Assembly: GCA_021399435.1 (NCBI GenBank)
Contig: JAJTUP010000008.1
Span: 1,612,001 to 1,676,000 of the forward strand
DNA length: 64,000 nucleotides
Direction: 5' to 3'
Source of the DNA: Diaporthe sp. PMI_573
Taxonomy: Eukaryota; Ascomycota; Sordariomycetes; Diaporthales; Diaporthaceae
Shown: positions 44,713-57,120 of the stretch, piece after piece
Position numbering within the stretch: position 1 is the first letter of the stretch
Layout of the letters: each line of letters opens with the position of its first letter
Notes under the pieces: generated by a model
What the model was told of the DNA's origin: nothing
Database searches by the model: none
The model's input: the letters and a program-made list of their open reading frames with translations, nothing else
Program-made: the position numbers and the translations under genes

Positions 44713-47700
44713 ATGGCCAAAATCGCTGCCCTGGCTTTCCTCGCCGGCCTAGGAATGGCCGACGAGCTGTACACTCCGAAACACGAGGCCGGGCGCTGCG
44801 CCATCCGCGACCACTGCGGGAAGAAGAGCTTCTTTGGCAAAGAGCTTCCCTGTGTCGACAATGGTCTCGCCGAGGAGCCCGACAAGGAGCTGAGGCAACA
44901 GTTGGTAGACTTGTGCGGTCCCAAATGGAATGACGGCCCGACATGTTGCACCAAGAATCAGGTCGGTCTATTTGTGTTGTTGTCATCTTCCCCTTTGTCT
45001 TGGCTAACGGATGTATTCTGCGTGTAGGTCGATTCGCTCAAAGACGAGCTCTCCACCGCCAACACGATCGTATCGTCATGTCCTGCCTGCAAGGACAACT
45101 TCTACAACCTCTTCTGTACTTTCACCTGCTCTCCCGACCAGTCGCTCTTTATAAATGTGACAAACACCATGTCCAAGAACGACAAGACACTCGTCACAGA
45201 GCTCGACCAGCTCATCTCCGCAGACTACGGTACTGGTTTCTACGACAGCTGCAAGGATGTCAAGTTCGGACCAAGCAACAGCGAGGCCATGAAGCTCATC
45301 GGAGGCGGTGCCAAGAACTACACACAGTTTCTTAAATACCTGGGCGACGAGAAGCTGGTCGGCTCGCCGTTTCAGATCAACTTTCCGACATCATATGAGG
45401 AGCCAAAAATGGATCCCCTCCCCATGAAACCCAAGAAATGCAACGACCAAGATCCCAACTTCCGCTGCGCGTGCGTTGACTGCCCGCAAGTGTGTCCTGA
45501 ATTGCCCAAGGTCGAAGAAGCCGGCTCTTGCAAGGTTGGAGTGCTGCCTTGTCTGTCGTTTGCTTCAATATTCGTCTACAGCATCCTCCTCTTGACACTT
45601 GTCGTGGCTATCGTCGGTCACGTATGGTACCGCAAGCGCGCCGCGCGTCTCCAGGAGGAGAGAACCCTGCTCCAGGGTGGAATCGACGCAAGCGATGATG
45701 AGGATGACGAGGGTCGACTGGTACAGAATGGCGCCATGTTCGACTGGCCTACCAGGCCCTACCGGCTGAATACCTGGTGTGATACCGCCTTCTTCAGGCT
45801 TGGCCACTGGGCTGCGCGGTTCCCCGCCATCACAATTATCAGTTCTCTCATCGTTTTCATTGTGCTCAGCGCAGGTTGGGTGCGTTTCGAGATCGAGAAG
45901 GACCCTGCCAGATTATGGGTCGCTCCAACCTCATCTGCCGCCCAGGAGAAGGAGTTCTTTGACTCCCACTTCGGTCCATTTTATCGAGCAGAGAAGGTGT
46001 TCCTCGTCAATGACACCCTCCCCTCGGGACCCGGGCCGGTTCTCAGTTACGAGACACTGCTCTGGTGGATCGAAGTTGAGAAGAGCATTTCGAGCCTTGA
46101 GAGCGAGCCTTTTGGGATGAAGCTGAACGATGTTTGCTACAAGCCAACTGGGTCTGCTTGTGTGGTTCAATCGGTGGCAGCGTATTTCGGCAACGAGCCG
46201 GCGCTTATAGGCAAGAATGATTGGCAAGATCAACTACGACAGTGCGCCCGAGCACCAGCGGAGTGCCGACCGGCCTATGGTCAGCCCCTTGAGCCAAATA
46301 TGATCCTCGGTGGCTATTCGGACACAGGCGACGTGGTCGACGCCCCTGCAACGACCGTGACTTGGGTTGTCAACAACTTTGCGGAGGGAACACCCGAGCT
46401 TGCTCGAGCTATGGACTGGGAGAAGGCCCTGAAGAATTTCCTGCTTGAAAAACAGAGGGAGGCAGCTACCAGGGGTCTCAGACTGTCTTTCTCCACAGAA
46501 ATCAGCCTGGAGGAAGAGCTCAACAAAACCACCAACACGGATGCCAAAATTATTGTCATCAGCTACATCATCATGTTCCTGTATGCATCCATCGCGCTCG
46601 GCTCCACCACGCTATCAATCAGGGATATGATCAGAAACCCAGCCGTCAGCATCGTCGAGTCCAAGTTCTCTCTCGGCGTGGCCGGCATTGTCATCGTCCT
46701 CATGTCAATCAGCGCATCTATCGGTCTATTCTCTTGGGCGAGCCTGAGGGCTACGCTCATTATAGTTGATGTCATACCGTTCATCGTGCTCGCCGTCGGC
46801 GTGGACAATATTTTCCTCATTGTCCATGAATTCGAGCGGGTCAATATCACAAACCCTGATGATGACGTCGAATTGCGTGTGGCCAAGGCCCTGGGGCGCA
46901 TGGGCCCCTCCATACTTCTCTCTTCCATCACAGAGACGGTATCCTTCGCTCTTGGTGCATTCGTCGGCATGCCGGCTGTGCGGAACTTCGCTATTTACGC
47001 GGCTGGTGCTGTGTTCATCAACGCCCTCTTGCAAGTCACGCTCTTCATCTCGCTCCTCGCGTACAACCAGAAGCGGGTTGAGGACTCGAGAATGGATTGC
47101 ATTCCTTGCATCACTATCAAAGCGGCCAGAATTCATCTCAATGGTAGCAACGGCAACCTGGGCGCACGGTTGTACGAGGCGCCTGAAGAAGGCTTCCTCC
47201 AGCGTTTCATAATTCGTTACTATGCGCCTGCTTTGTTGGGCAAGAAGGCGAAAGTGGCGATCATCGCAATTTTCCTAGGCTTCTTTGCCGCGGGCGTGGC
47301 TCTCATCCCTGAGGTGAAATTGGGGCTTGACCAGAGAGTAGCCATCCCTGATGACTCCTACCTCATCCCATATTTCAACGATCTCTACGACTATTTCGAC
47401 TCTGGGCCCCCCGTCTACTTCGTGGCCAAGGACGTCGATGCGACCAAAAGAAAGCACCAGCAACAGATTTGCGCCAGGTTCACGACTTGTGATTCATTAT
47501 CACTCACCAATGTATTGGAGCAAGAACGTAAGCGCACCGATGTGTCGTACATCGCGTCTCCAGCCGCGAGCTGGGTTGATGATTTCTTCCTGTGGCTTAA
47601 CCCCCAATTCGAAGAGTGTTGTGTCGAGAAAGGGTCTGCATGCTTTGAGCACCGAGACCCGGCATGGAATATCACGCTTTCAGGGATGCCGGAAGGGGAT

Positions 47701-48597
47701 GAATTTATTCACTACCTCCAAAAGTTCCTCTCTGCGCCAACCACCGAAGACTGCCCGCTTGGCGGCCAAGCATCGTACGGATCTGCCGTCGTCATCGATG
47801 AAGAGAAAGAGTCCATTCCTGCAAGCCACTTCCGCACGATGCACTCGCCCCTACGCAGCCAGGACGACTTCATTAATGCCTACACCTCCGCCAGGCGAAT
47901 TGCTCATGACGTGAGCCGTTCGACAGGGGCAGAAGTGTTCCCATACAGTGTCTTCTACATATTCTTTGACCAATATGTTACGATCGTCGGCTTGACCGCT
48001 GGCCTGCTCAGTGCCGCAATCGGTATCATTTTCGTCATCTCGTCCGTTCTCCTTGGCTCAGCACTCACTGGTGCGGCTGTCGCGATCTCGGTAGTGATGA
48101 CAATCGTGGATATTATCGGTGCGATGGCGGTGTTCAATGTCAGCCTCAACGCCGTGTCTCTGGTCAACTTGATCATCTGCGTGGGCATTGCGGTCGAGTT
48201 CTGCGCACATATCGCGAGGGCCTTCATGTTCCCTTCGCGCACCTTCATGGAACGCGCTAAGAACCGCTTCCGAGGCCGCGATGCTCGTGCGTGGACTGCG
48301 CTCGTCAATGTTGGAGGCTCCGTATTCTCGGGCATCACAGTCACAAAGATCCTCGGCGTGTTCGTACTGGCTTTCACTCGGAGCAAGATTTTTGAGATCT
48401 ACTACTTCCGCATTTGGGTCGCACTCGTGGTATTCGCAGCCACGCACGCTCTAGTCTTCCTGCCTGTTATTCTGAGCTTCATGGGTGGCGAGGGCTACCT
48501 CGACCCCGAGAGCGAAGGCGGGCTCGAGGAAGACCTGGCGAGCCGACGTTTCCGAGCCCTTGTGGATCAGGACGATAGCGACTCTGAGGAGGATTAG
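44713..48597 (+). CDS. ncr1: NPC1/Ncr1-type lysosomal (vacuolar) sterol transporter
   Basis: Exons 44713-44961 and 45028-48597 encode 1272 aa. Donor GTCGGT and acceptor GTGTAG join CCTKNQ to VDSLKDELSTANT. A short signal peptide precedes the Cys-rich N-terminal sterol-binding domain (HCGKKSFFGKELPC, SCPACKDNFYNLFCTFTCSP). A first TM helix, a lumenal domain and a sterol-sensing domain follow, with ADAKIIVISYI-type TM sequence and ILAVGVDNIFL near residue ~690. A second TM bundle matches RND permeases (IICVGIAVEFCAHIARAF). The C terminus is acidic (DQDDSDSEED). NPC1 proteins move sterols from the vacuole/lysosome lumen to its membrane with NPC2. Length and domain order are normal, so the gene looks intact. 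Confidence 0.95.
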
Positions 48598-48615
48598 GCT
48601 TTCTCCTTTTCAGAC

Positions 48616-49275
48616 TTGACTCAACTAATTAAAACGTACTTGAAGAAGACGTCGATTGGATCTGAAGGACAGGAGGATGACCAACAGGAAGGCAAGAGGA
48701 CAGGATCATACCCGGCGGGAGGGTATTCTGCGAGGGAGATGCCCATCGCCGACAGAGAGCCTACCGACGCAGAGGATATGATTTTTAACCTTTCCTTGGC
48801 AAGCCGAGACAAGTCTGCCCACTCAATCCTGAGATCTAGAGAAGCGAAAGACAAAGGGAAGGACAGAATCGGTCCACGGGCAGGCCCAACACTGAATCGT
48901 GCACATCCTGCGAGTGTGAAAGGCGCCGAGGGTGCCTTGAAAGCGCGAGACAACCCACCGAAGAAGCGAGGAAGTGCAACGAACATCATTGGAAAGCTTC
49001 GACCGGAGTTTCGGAGGACACGAAGTGGAGACTACTTACGACGGACCCATTCAGCGAAGGTATTGATGCTGCCCAGAGGCGGGAAAGTCATTACCAAGAA
49101 GCGCCAGGGAACAGAGCAGAGCACACAAGAGGCTGCATCGACTGCCACGGATCTCGCAACGAGCTTGGCAGCGACCGAAGCCGAGCGAAACGTCGGGACC
49201 CAAAAAGTCTCTTCCTACAACTCGATGAATTTTCAACTAGATCCTCAGCCTCGTTGCACATTTCGCCAGTGTTGA
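48616..49275 (+). CDS. Hypothetical basic ORF directly after the NPC1 homologue
   Basis: A 219-codon frame starts 18 bp after the NPC1 stop. It is rich in Lys, Arg, Glu and Ser (AREMPIADREPTDAEDMIFN, NIIGKLRPEFRRTRSGDYLR) with no recognised domain. The spacing is too small for an ordinary separate fungal gene unless it is a remnant or part of the 3' UTR. A second plus-strand frame overlapping its end (about 49180-49535, with LHISPVLTLLEASMTEAVEL) also reads like protein. A frameshifted relic spanning 48.6-49.5 kb is therefore possible. I cannot name it. Confidence 0.28.
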   Translation: MTQLIKTYLKKTSIGSEGQEDDQQEGKRTGSYPAGGYSAREMPIADREPTDAEDMIFNLSLASRDKSAHSILRSREAKDKGKDRIGPRAGPTLNRAHPASVKGAEGALKARDNPPKKRGSATNIIGKLRPEFRRTRSGDYLRRTHSAKVLMLPRGGKVITKKRQGTEQSTQEAASTATDLATSLAATEAERNVGTQKVSSYNSMNFQLDPQPRCTFRQC

Positions 49276-50240
49276 CTCTTCTCGAGGCCTCGATGACGGA
49301 AGCGGTGGAGTTATCCAAATTTGCCGTCCATAAGCTTTGCCTCAAGGAATGCTCCGAAATATCTGTCATCTCCCATTGCGGGATAATGTCAGACACGAGA
49401 CGACCTAGAGTAACGGCTTTTTTGAGCAATGTTCTCCGGACTTGCGTGGTCACGAAAATGCTCTTCTTGGCGACTCTTAGACAGGGCATCTGTTCTACAA
49501 CCGTGACTTATGGATGTTTTCTCTTCTGTGTATGATACGAAGCAGCCGATGCCTTGTATAATAATCAGCTGGCAGGGAACAGGCAGGTGGTTAAAGGATC
49601 GAAGCTAAGCTGGATCAAAGCGCTAGGTCCATTTAATAGAAAAGAAAAGCGTTTGCACTTTACACGTCGACACATTTGGGGCCCACAATGGAAGCACATG
49701 CTCTCTCTCTGTCTGTCTACCTGGACTGCCTGCTTGCCGTATGTTCCTTAGATATGTTAGCAGCCGTTGTCACCACATCAACCTATGAAGCCAACTTCCG
49801 TTGACCAGAGGTCCGTCCGCCCACGTCCCGAAGGTGGGCCCGGTCGACGATGGCGAGGGGACCCTTGGCCCGGGAGCACTACCACCATAAACCGCTGGCA
49901 AACCCTCTCCCGCAGGGCTCTAAACACGGAACGTGGGGTCGAGCTTGCCGCTTGCCTCAAGACTGTCTCGGAATAGAAATATCGGGTCGAGATCCGCAAA
50001 TCCGGGGACGGCAGTGTGCTGATAATCGGTGAGACTTCCATGGTATTTATTCGACTGAATTCACTGCATGGGCGACCTCAGTGGCATTGATTAGACCTAG
50101 AGAAGCTGTAGCTCTGAACTCAACATCCGTACGTCCATCCCCACTTGAGCTCGAGTCAGTGCTGTCGACCTAGAGGTGGCGCGGTTCGGCTCTCTCAAGT
50201 TTTATTCTTTTGCGTTCTCAGCTTTGGGGCCCATACTCCT

Positions 50241-50250
50241 GGGTATATAT
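50241..50250 (+). promoter_or_regulatory. TATA box of the FAD oxidase gene
   Basis: GGGTATATATCTACC lies about 85 bp upstream of the ATG at 50331, a normal TATA spacing. Confidence 0.55.
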
Positions 50251-50291
50251 CTACCCTCTGGAAACGACGCTCACTCGCGCACGAGCTCATC

Positions 50292-50315
50292 ACCACACAC
50301 ACACACACACACACC
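50292..50315 (+). repeat. CA microsatellite in the FAD oxidase leader
   Basis: A (CA)n run of about ten units lies just 5' of the ATG at 50331, probably in the 5' UTR. Confidence 0.85.
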
Positions 50316-50330
50316 CCAACCAGAACAACG

Positions 50331-52035
50331 ATGGCGACCAACGGCTCAGCATCAGCAGCCAACGGGGGCCCCAGCGTGCCCGCGGGCCTGCCCATCGCCT
50401 TCCGGGACTCGACACCCCGGGACCAGTTCCTCGAGTCGGCGTGGGGCCACGTCTTCAACCACCGGCGAGCGACCGAGGCCCGGGTGCCCCGCGCCGTGGT
50501 GCACGCGACGTCGGCGGCGCACGTGCGTCAGGCGGTCCAGATCGCGCGGGACCTGGGCTGCCGCGTCTCGGTGCGGTCGGGGGGACACTCGTGGGCCGGG
50601 TGGAGCGTGCGCGACGATGCCGTCTGTGTCGACCTGGGCGCGCTGCCTGGCGGCAAGCACTCGTCCTCCGCCGCCGGCGCGGGAGCCGAGAAGGATCAGG
50701 GCCAGGGCCAGGGCCAGGGGCTCGAGTATGACCCGCGCACCAGGATACTCAGCTGCCCGCCCAGCGCGACGGGGAGGGTCGCCAATGCATTCCTTGCGAC
50801 CAAGGGGAGGATGTTTGCCGGCGGGCACTGTCCTGATGTTGGGCTGGGCGGATTCCTGCTCCAGGGTGGGATGGGGTGGAATTGTAAGAACTGGGGATGG
50901 GCTTGCGAGAGCATTGTTGGCATCGATGTCGTCACGGCCGATGCGCGGGAGATATACTGTAGCAAGAGTGAGAACGCAGATTTATTCTGGGCTGCGAGGG
51001 GTAGCGGGCCCGGTGAGTCTCTTACCCGAACTTCTTCTCTTGACTCTTATCCAGAGTTGAAAGTAGCATATATAAGATTTCTAACTGTGGTCTAGGATTC
51101 CCTGCAATTGTGACGAGGTTCCATCTCCTCACTCGGCCACTGCCGGAAATGTACCAGAGCATTTATATCTGGCCAATATCCGAGTACCGCAAGGTGTTGA
51201 AGTGGGTCATTGATGTATGTTGACGGGTTGTCAAATCCTCCTTTTTTTTTTGAGAACGAAATGCCCTGCTGACAGCATCCAGATATGCGAAAAAGGCGAC
51301 AACGACACCGAGATGGTTGCAGTCGGGCAGTACATCGACAGCCACCCAGACCCCGTGATACTCGCCAACTTCCTAACCTTCAAGCCCAACAAGGCCGAGG
51401 GCGAAGCAGCCCTCAGGCCCATGCACGACGACCCAGGGCGGCCGCCGAACCCGCTCATCGAGGAATTCGCGAAGACCACCACCCTGCCGGACCAGTACGC
51501 GCCACAAGCGCTGGCCAACCCAGAGGGCCACCGCTACTGCTCTGAGAACGCGTACATAAGCAACGACGCGGACGTTCCCGCGGTTCTGGAGCGGGCCTTC
51601 ACGACGCTGCCGCACCGCAAGGCGTTCGCGCTGTACTACAGCATGTACCCGACGTCGCGGCGGCCCCACTACCTCAATTTGGGGGCCGGCGGCGGTGATC
51701 CAAGTTCCAACGACGACGCAGGCTCGATGGCGCTGTCGATGCACACGGACCACTACTTTGCTCTGTACACGGTGTGGGAGGACGAGAAGGACGACGAGAA
51801 GTGCGTCGGGTGGACGCACTCGGTCGCGCGCGAGGTCGAGCGCTCCGCGGACGGGAGCTACCTTGGCGACTCGGACTTCCAGCACCGGAGGACCAAGTTC
51901 TGGAGGGATGAGAATGCCAAGAGACTGATGGAGATCAGGCGGAAGTGGGATCCTGAGGGGAGGATCTGTGGATATCTTGATGAAGGGGACAAGAGTGGTG
52001 TTGATGGGTTGAAGAACGAGTTTGAGTGGAAGTAG
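50331..52035 (+). CDS. Berberine-bridge-enzyme-type FAD-linked oxidoreductase
   Basis: Exons 50331-51012, 51096-51214 and 51283-52035 encode 517 aa. Splicing gives RGSGPGFPAIVTRFH and KWVIDICEKGDND. The PCMH-type FAD domain has VSVRSGGHSWAGWS, whose His is the 8-alpha-histidyl FAD attachment residue in this family. It also has GGHCPDVGLGGFLLQGGMGW, whose Cys is the second attachment site in bicovalent BBE-like enzymes. The C terminus has the BBE-type segment RRKWDPEGRICGYLDE. A Gln-Gly repeat (QGQGQGQG) at about residues 123-131 is probably a loop. No signal peptide is obvious, which is unusual for secreted oligosaccharide oxidases, so a cytosolic biosynthetic role is equally possible. The in-frame ATG at 50145 is rejected because it lies upstream of the TATA box. 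Confidence 0.88.
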
Positions 52036-54069
52036 ACTCGGCTCTGGCTGAAGGCAGGATTACAGGACCTGAGCGGTCTGAGAGTAGAAGGCCTCACCTG
52101 TGTTGCACCATTTTGTCTGATCATAGCCTCTGCTTGTCCACATCTCAATCTAGATGGCCAGCCTATATGTAGCTCGGGGATTTGTCTGCTGTTCATAGCT
52201 ATCAAAAATACACAAAGATATGTATCCACCATATCCGCCATTGCTGTCTGCAAGTTCAAATGTTACCTTGTATCAGATACTTCAGTAAATAGGTCTGTGG
52301 CAATCCTAAATCAGGAAAACAATCTAACTGGGACCAGCTTTGAAATTCTGTCCCGATAACATTATTATCACACAATATGAAATCGACCCGCAGAGAATGA
52401 TATTGGAGCAGGGCAGTTCCTTTGGCTGATAGTTGGCGATCTTAGCGTTCCTATTGCTGTATGAAAATCATATTCAATTCAAACATTTATATAGGGAGTT
52501 GGTTCAGATTGTGTAGTAGCTGGGTACACATGGATGGTCAGGCTAGCATTAAACAGACAGACCAGCTGGAATATAGCCTTTGCATTCTCTCGCCCTCATA
52601 ACCTGTGATGATGAGGTCTTATATATGCTTAGTAGATGGTGTTGCAAGTCAATTCAAATTTATCTCTGTTCCAAGGCAATCGTGAGAAACATGGCCGTAG
52701 CCCCGAACAATCCGGCTAACGCACGATGCCATTAGCTCCGGGAATTTTAACCCATCTGATGGTTGGGAAAGAAGCTTGGGGCTTATTTGCAGCTAATTTC
52801 GTAGGTTTCCCCCCAATGCCGGCCGCCGCCTTGCCTGGCCCACTGGATGGACCAGCTTCACCCAGGCAGACAGGCAGACTAGACAGGTAGTTGCGTCTGT
52901 GCCGACCCGTGTTCCCCGCGTACATCCTAGCAGGCTTCGTCGGCTGCTCCCCACAAAGAAATCCGCAGAACACTCAGAGTTTCCCCGACGTATCCGCATT
53001 TTTGAACAGATGACATCAGGCGTGACTGGCCATTATACCGGACTGAGTACACAAGACTCGAATCATGGTGGATTGCAACGGCAACTCCGGCTCCACGGTC
53101 ACCAAGGACATGGTCTTTAATGGGTTGGGCGGTCAACAGGGATATACTTGGCGTCCGCAAAGGCCTCACCTGGGCATGCACAGGCCAGGAAAAGCTACGA
53201 AAAAGCTACGAGTCAAGCAGCGAAAATAAAAGCCTTCTGCACGCTTGGTCAGTCGTTGGATGGGGTGCCAGACAGAAGATCAGCATGAGTTCGGATGTTG
53301 ATGAGATGACATGCATGGTTTTTGAATTCTTAGCGTCATTGTGCCCCAGACTGCTGGGCCTTGATGTGCCTTGCAAGAGGAAGGATGCCACCGCGACTAC
53401 ACAGCATGACAAGTGATCCGCTTTCACCAAGACGGACTAATAGACTAGGGACGTTAAAGACTGGCTTAGACCATCACCTCGAGTCTTTGGAAAACACCTC
53501 GTCACGAGGATAGACCGAAATTTGTCCCGTTGGACAATGTAAAGTGGAAATCGGCCATGCCAAGCAGCGAGTTCTATTGGCGGCTGTGGGGGCGGCCCTG
53601 TTGATCAGCAGCTGTCTTTATTCCCTCGGTGCGGAGAAGGCCAACCTAATCACTCCTAATGACTGCTAAACTCCCGTACGCCAGCCTTGGCGCACCGCGA
53701 TGGGACCGCGATGGGACCACCCCAGGACAGCCGGATCAGGGCCAGGTGCCAGGTGCATCCCCCAGCCTCCACAGTTCGTCCGTTACCCCAGTGTACCTAC
53801 CCCTCCTCTGGGGAAACCCTGGCTGCGGAGATGAGTGCCCCGGCGCAGTCAGGATCTTGGTGTTTGTGTGCGAGGTCGCACCTGGTCTAAGTGGATGATC
53901 CCCCGTGGGTGAAATATTTGCGCGCCATGTCTACATACGCACATGGAACTATACAAGTATATAAGAGGGACCGGGCTTCGTCGTCGCCGCCTTGGGACTG
54001 CTTATCCTCCCACGCACCAGGCTGTTCAAGATCCACCTCAAGTGCCTTGCTCAATCAGGTACCGGCAAG
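52036..54069. other. 2-kb intergenic region
   Basis: This is the 3' region of the FAD oxidase and the promoter of the alpha-galactosidase. A 54-codon frame at 53064 has no recognisable motif. The TATA box at 53957-53966 is listed separately. Confidence 0.5.
53957..53966 (+). promoter_or_regulatory. TATA box of the alpha-galactosidase gene
   Basis: AAGTATATAAGAGGG lies about 105 bp upstream of the ATG at 54070. Confidence 0.6.
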
Positions 54070-56469
54070 ATGCTCAGCATTCCATCTCTGGGGCGTTATG
54101 CCGCCGCGCTGGGCTTTGGTTCGGTGCTCCTCGCCGAGGGGACCCATGCCCAGTCCCCCTCAGGTAAGAAACTCACGAACGCCCCCCCCCAAAAAAAACC
54201 ATATTCTGTAAACAACAGAAAGCTGAACCCCCCCCCAGGCGTCACGGTTGATGGCACAGACTTCGCCCTCAATGGCGAACATGTCTCGTACCGTTTTCAT
54301 GTCGACAATGCCACCGGTGATCTGATCGGAGACCACTTCGGCGGCTCGGCCTACGAGACCGTGGCCCTGCCGGAGCCGGAAGTCAATGGCTGGGTCGGAA
54401 TGCCCGGGCGAGTGAGGCGCGAGTTCCCAGACCTGGGTCGTGGTGACTTCAGGATCCCTGCCGTTCGCGTTCGCCAGACCGCAGGATACACCGTCAGCGA
54501 CCTCCAGTACCAGTCTCACACAGTCGTCCAGGGCAAGCCAGAGCTCCCGGGCCTGCCTTCGACCTTTGGCAGCGAGGAGGATGTTTCTACCGTCGTGGTC
54601 CACCTCTACGACAACTACTCCTCCATCGCGGCAAACCTCACGTACTCCATCTTCCCTAAGTACGATGCCGTGGTCAGGAGCGTCAGCCTCACGAACCTGG
54701 GCGAGGGCAACATCACTGTCGAGAGGCTGGCCAGCTTCAGCGTCGACCTGCCGTATACTGACCTGGACATGATCGAGCTGCGTGGAGACTGGGCGAGAGA
54801 GGCCATGAGGCTCAGGAGATCGGTCGAGTACGGTGTTCAAGGGTGAGTACATGCGCAACTCAGCACAATAAACACTTGCACAGCCCTGTCTTGCAACACA
54901 AAACTGACCTCACATTACAATAGATTCGGCAGCACAACTGGATACTCGTCTCACTTGCACAACCCTTTCCTCGCCTTGGCCACGCCGAGCACCACAGAGT
55001 CTCAGGGAGAGGCATGGGGTTTCTCTTTTGTCTACACGGGCTCGTTCCAGGTCGACGTCGAGAAAGGCTCCCAGGGGTTCACGCGCGCCCAGCTCGGCTT
55101 CAACCCCTACCACCTTTCTTGGAACCTCGGACCCGGTGAGAGCCTCCAGTCGCCCGAGACGGTAGCCGTGTACTCCAACAATGGCGTCGGTGGCCTCTCA
55201 CGGGCCTACCATCGTTTGTACCGCAACCATCTCATCAAGAGCGACTTCAAGACCGAGACACGCCCGGTCCTGTTGAACTCTTGGGAAGGCCTCTACTTCG
55301 ACTACAACCAGAGCACCGTCTACACACTTGCTCAGGAGGCTGCTGACCTCGGCGTCAAGCTGTTTGTGCTTGACGATGGCTGGTTTGGAAAAGAGTACCC
55401 TCGTGTGGATGATGACGCCGGTCTGGGTGACTGGGAGGTCAACACAGAACGTTTCCCGAGTGGCTCTCTTGGCCCGCTCGTCGACCAGGTCACGCAGCTT
55501 CAGGCTGCCAACTCGACGACCAACCTGCAGTTCGGGCTGTGGTTCGAGCCAGAGATGGTCAACCCCAACTCGACGCTGTACAACGAGCACCCAGACTGGG
55601 TCCTGAGCGCCGGCCCTTACCCACGCACCCTGCGCCGCAACCAGCTGGTCCTGAACCTCGCCCTGCCCGAGGTGCAAGACTTCGTCATCGACTCCGTAGC
55701 CGGCATTCTGAGCAACGCCTCCATCACGTACGTTAAATGGGACAACAACCGTGGCTTCCACGAGACGCCCTACGACGGCGTCGACCATGCCTACATGCTC
55801 GGCATGTACCGCGTCTTCGACACGCTGACCAGCCGCTTCCCCGAGGTCCTCTGGGAGGGCTGCGCCAGCGGCGGCGGCCGCTTCGACCCGGGCGTGCTGC
55901 AGTACTTTCCGCAGATTTGGACGAGCGATAACACCGACGCCCTGGAGCGCATCTTCATCCAGTTTGGCACCAGCCTCGTGTACCCACCCTCCGCCATGGG
56001 AGCCCACGTCAGCGCTGTGCCCAACCACCAGACACAGCGCTCGACCCCGATCGCCTTCCGCGCCCACGTCGCCATGATGGGCGGCAGCTTCGGGCTCGAG
56101 CTCAACCCGCCCGAGATCGCCGAGGAGGACCGCGAGCAGCTGCCCGGACTCATCGCCCTCGCCGAGCGCGTCAACCCCCTCATCATCAACGGCGACCTGT
56201 GGCGCCTGCAGCTGCCCGAGGACTCCAACTGGCCGGCGGCCCTGTTCATCTCCGAGGACGGCGCCGAGGCCGTGCTCTTCTACTTCCAGGTCCGATCCAC
56301 CTGGAACCACGCCCTGCCCTTTATCCGCCTCCAGGGCCTCGACCCGGCCGCTACCTACGAGGTCGAGGGCGCCGGCACTTATTCGGGCGCCACGCTCCAG
56401 AACGTCGGGCTGCAGTACTCGCTGCTGGGAGATTATAATAGCACCGTGGTCTTTATCAACCGCGTCTAA
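54070..56469 (+). CDS. Secreted GH36 alpha-galactosidase
   Basis: Exons 54070-54163, 54239-54842 and 54924-56469 encode 747 aa. Donors are GTAAGA and GTGAGT; acceptors are CCCCCAG and ACAATAG. Residues 1-28 form a signal peptide ending near GTHAQ. The GH36 order is clear: an N-terminal beta-supersandwich ([19 protein letters not shown]), then the barrel with [13 protein letters not shown] and [12 protein letters not shown]. The nucleophile Asp lies in [12 protein letters not shown] (about residue 506) and the acid/base Asp in [12 protein letters not shown] (about 567). [14 protein letters not shown] [10 protein letters not shown] is also present. It releases galactose from raffinose-family sugars and galactomannan. 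Intron 1 is 75 nt without a stop, so retention would only insert 25 residues; its C and A homopolymers make this region prone to sequencing error. The ATG at 53992 is rejected in favour of the one that starts the signal peptide. Confidence 0.93.
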
Positions 56470-57120
56470 GCACTATAGGCACTAGTGATGATAACTACGT
56501 GCTCATGACTAGTTTATAATGAATATTACTGTTCTCTTGAGCCTTAAACATGAGCATCGTAAACTTGACGACGCCAGATGTAAGTTAGAAGACCCGTTCA
56601 TCATCCGGCAGGCTAGTCTCCTTGAGAAGCACGCAGTGAAAACGTAACGCTTGAGATTCCCCCACACACAGGCGCCCCTGTGCTTGAAGAAAAGTTTTTT
56701 TTTTTTTTTTGAAACAAGACAGACACTTGTTGTTTGACCCGTATCTAGTACGTAGAAGCTCTTGAGATGTCTCGTCAGATATCGGACGCTCCAGGCCTCG
56801 GTAGACCGTGAGCGGTTGCATATGAACCTAACCTCGCGCTACCGGTATGCTACATCGTCCCAACAGGACAACTACCAACATCTTCCGGCTTCAAATGTGC
56901 ACTATCAGTCTCTATTTCCGGCAGCGCGTAGTTCTTTCATCGTAAGTGCAACCTCAAAGCCACCATATCTCTCCCCATATTCCATCGTCGTTAGCCTTCT
57001 CGCACTTCATCACAGAGAAACGCTCCCATTGGACAAAGACAATCTCGAACCTCTCGCATCAGCAGCTCAGGCACCATGATCAACCCTGGCTGGAGATCCT
57101 GACCTTCCGGTGAAATAAGC
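56470..57120. other. Intergenic region after the alpha-galactosidase gene
   Basis: This contains a poly-T run at about 56696-56710 and no supported gene. The 5' end of the kinase-like remnant may extend into its right end. Confidence 0.5.

Larger units (their letters stand above)
49276..50330. other. 1-kb region upstream of the FAD oxidase gene
   Basis: This contains the possible end of the orphan ORF, a TATA box and a CA repeat next to the oxidase ATG. No other gene is supported. Confidence 0.5.
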
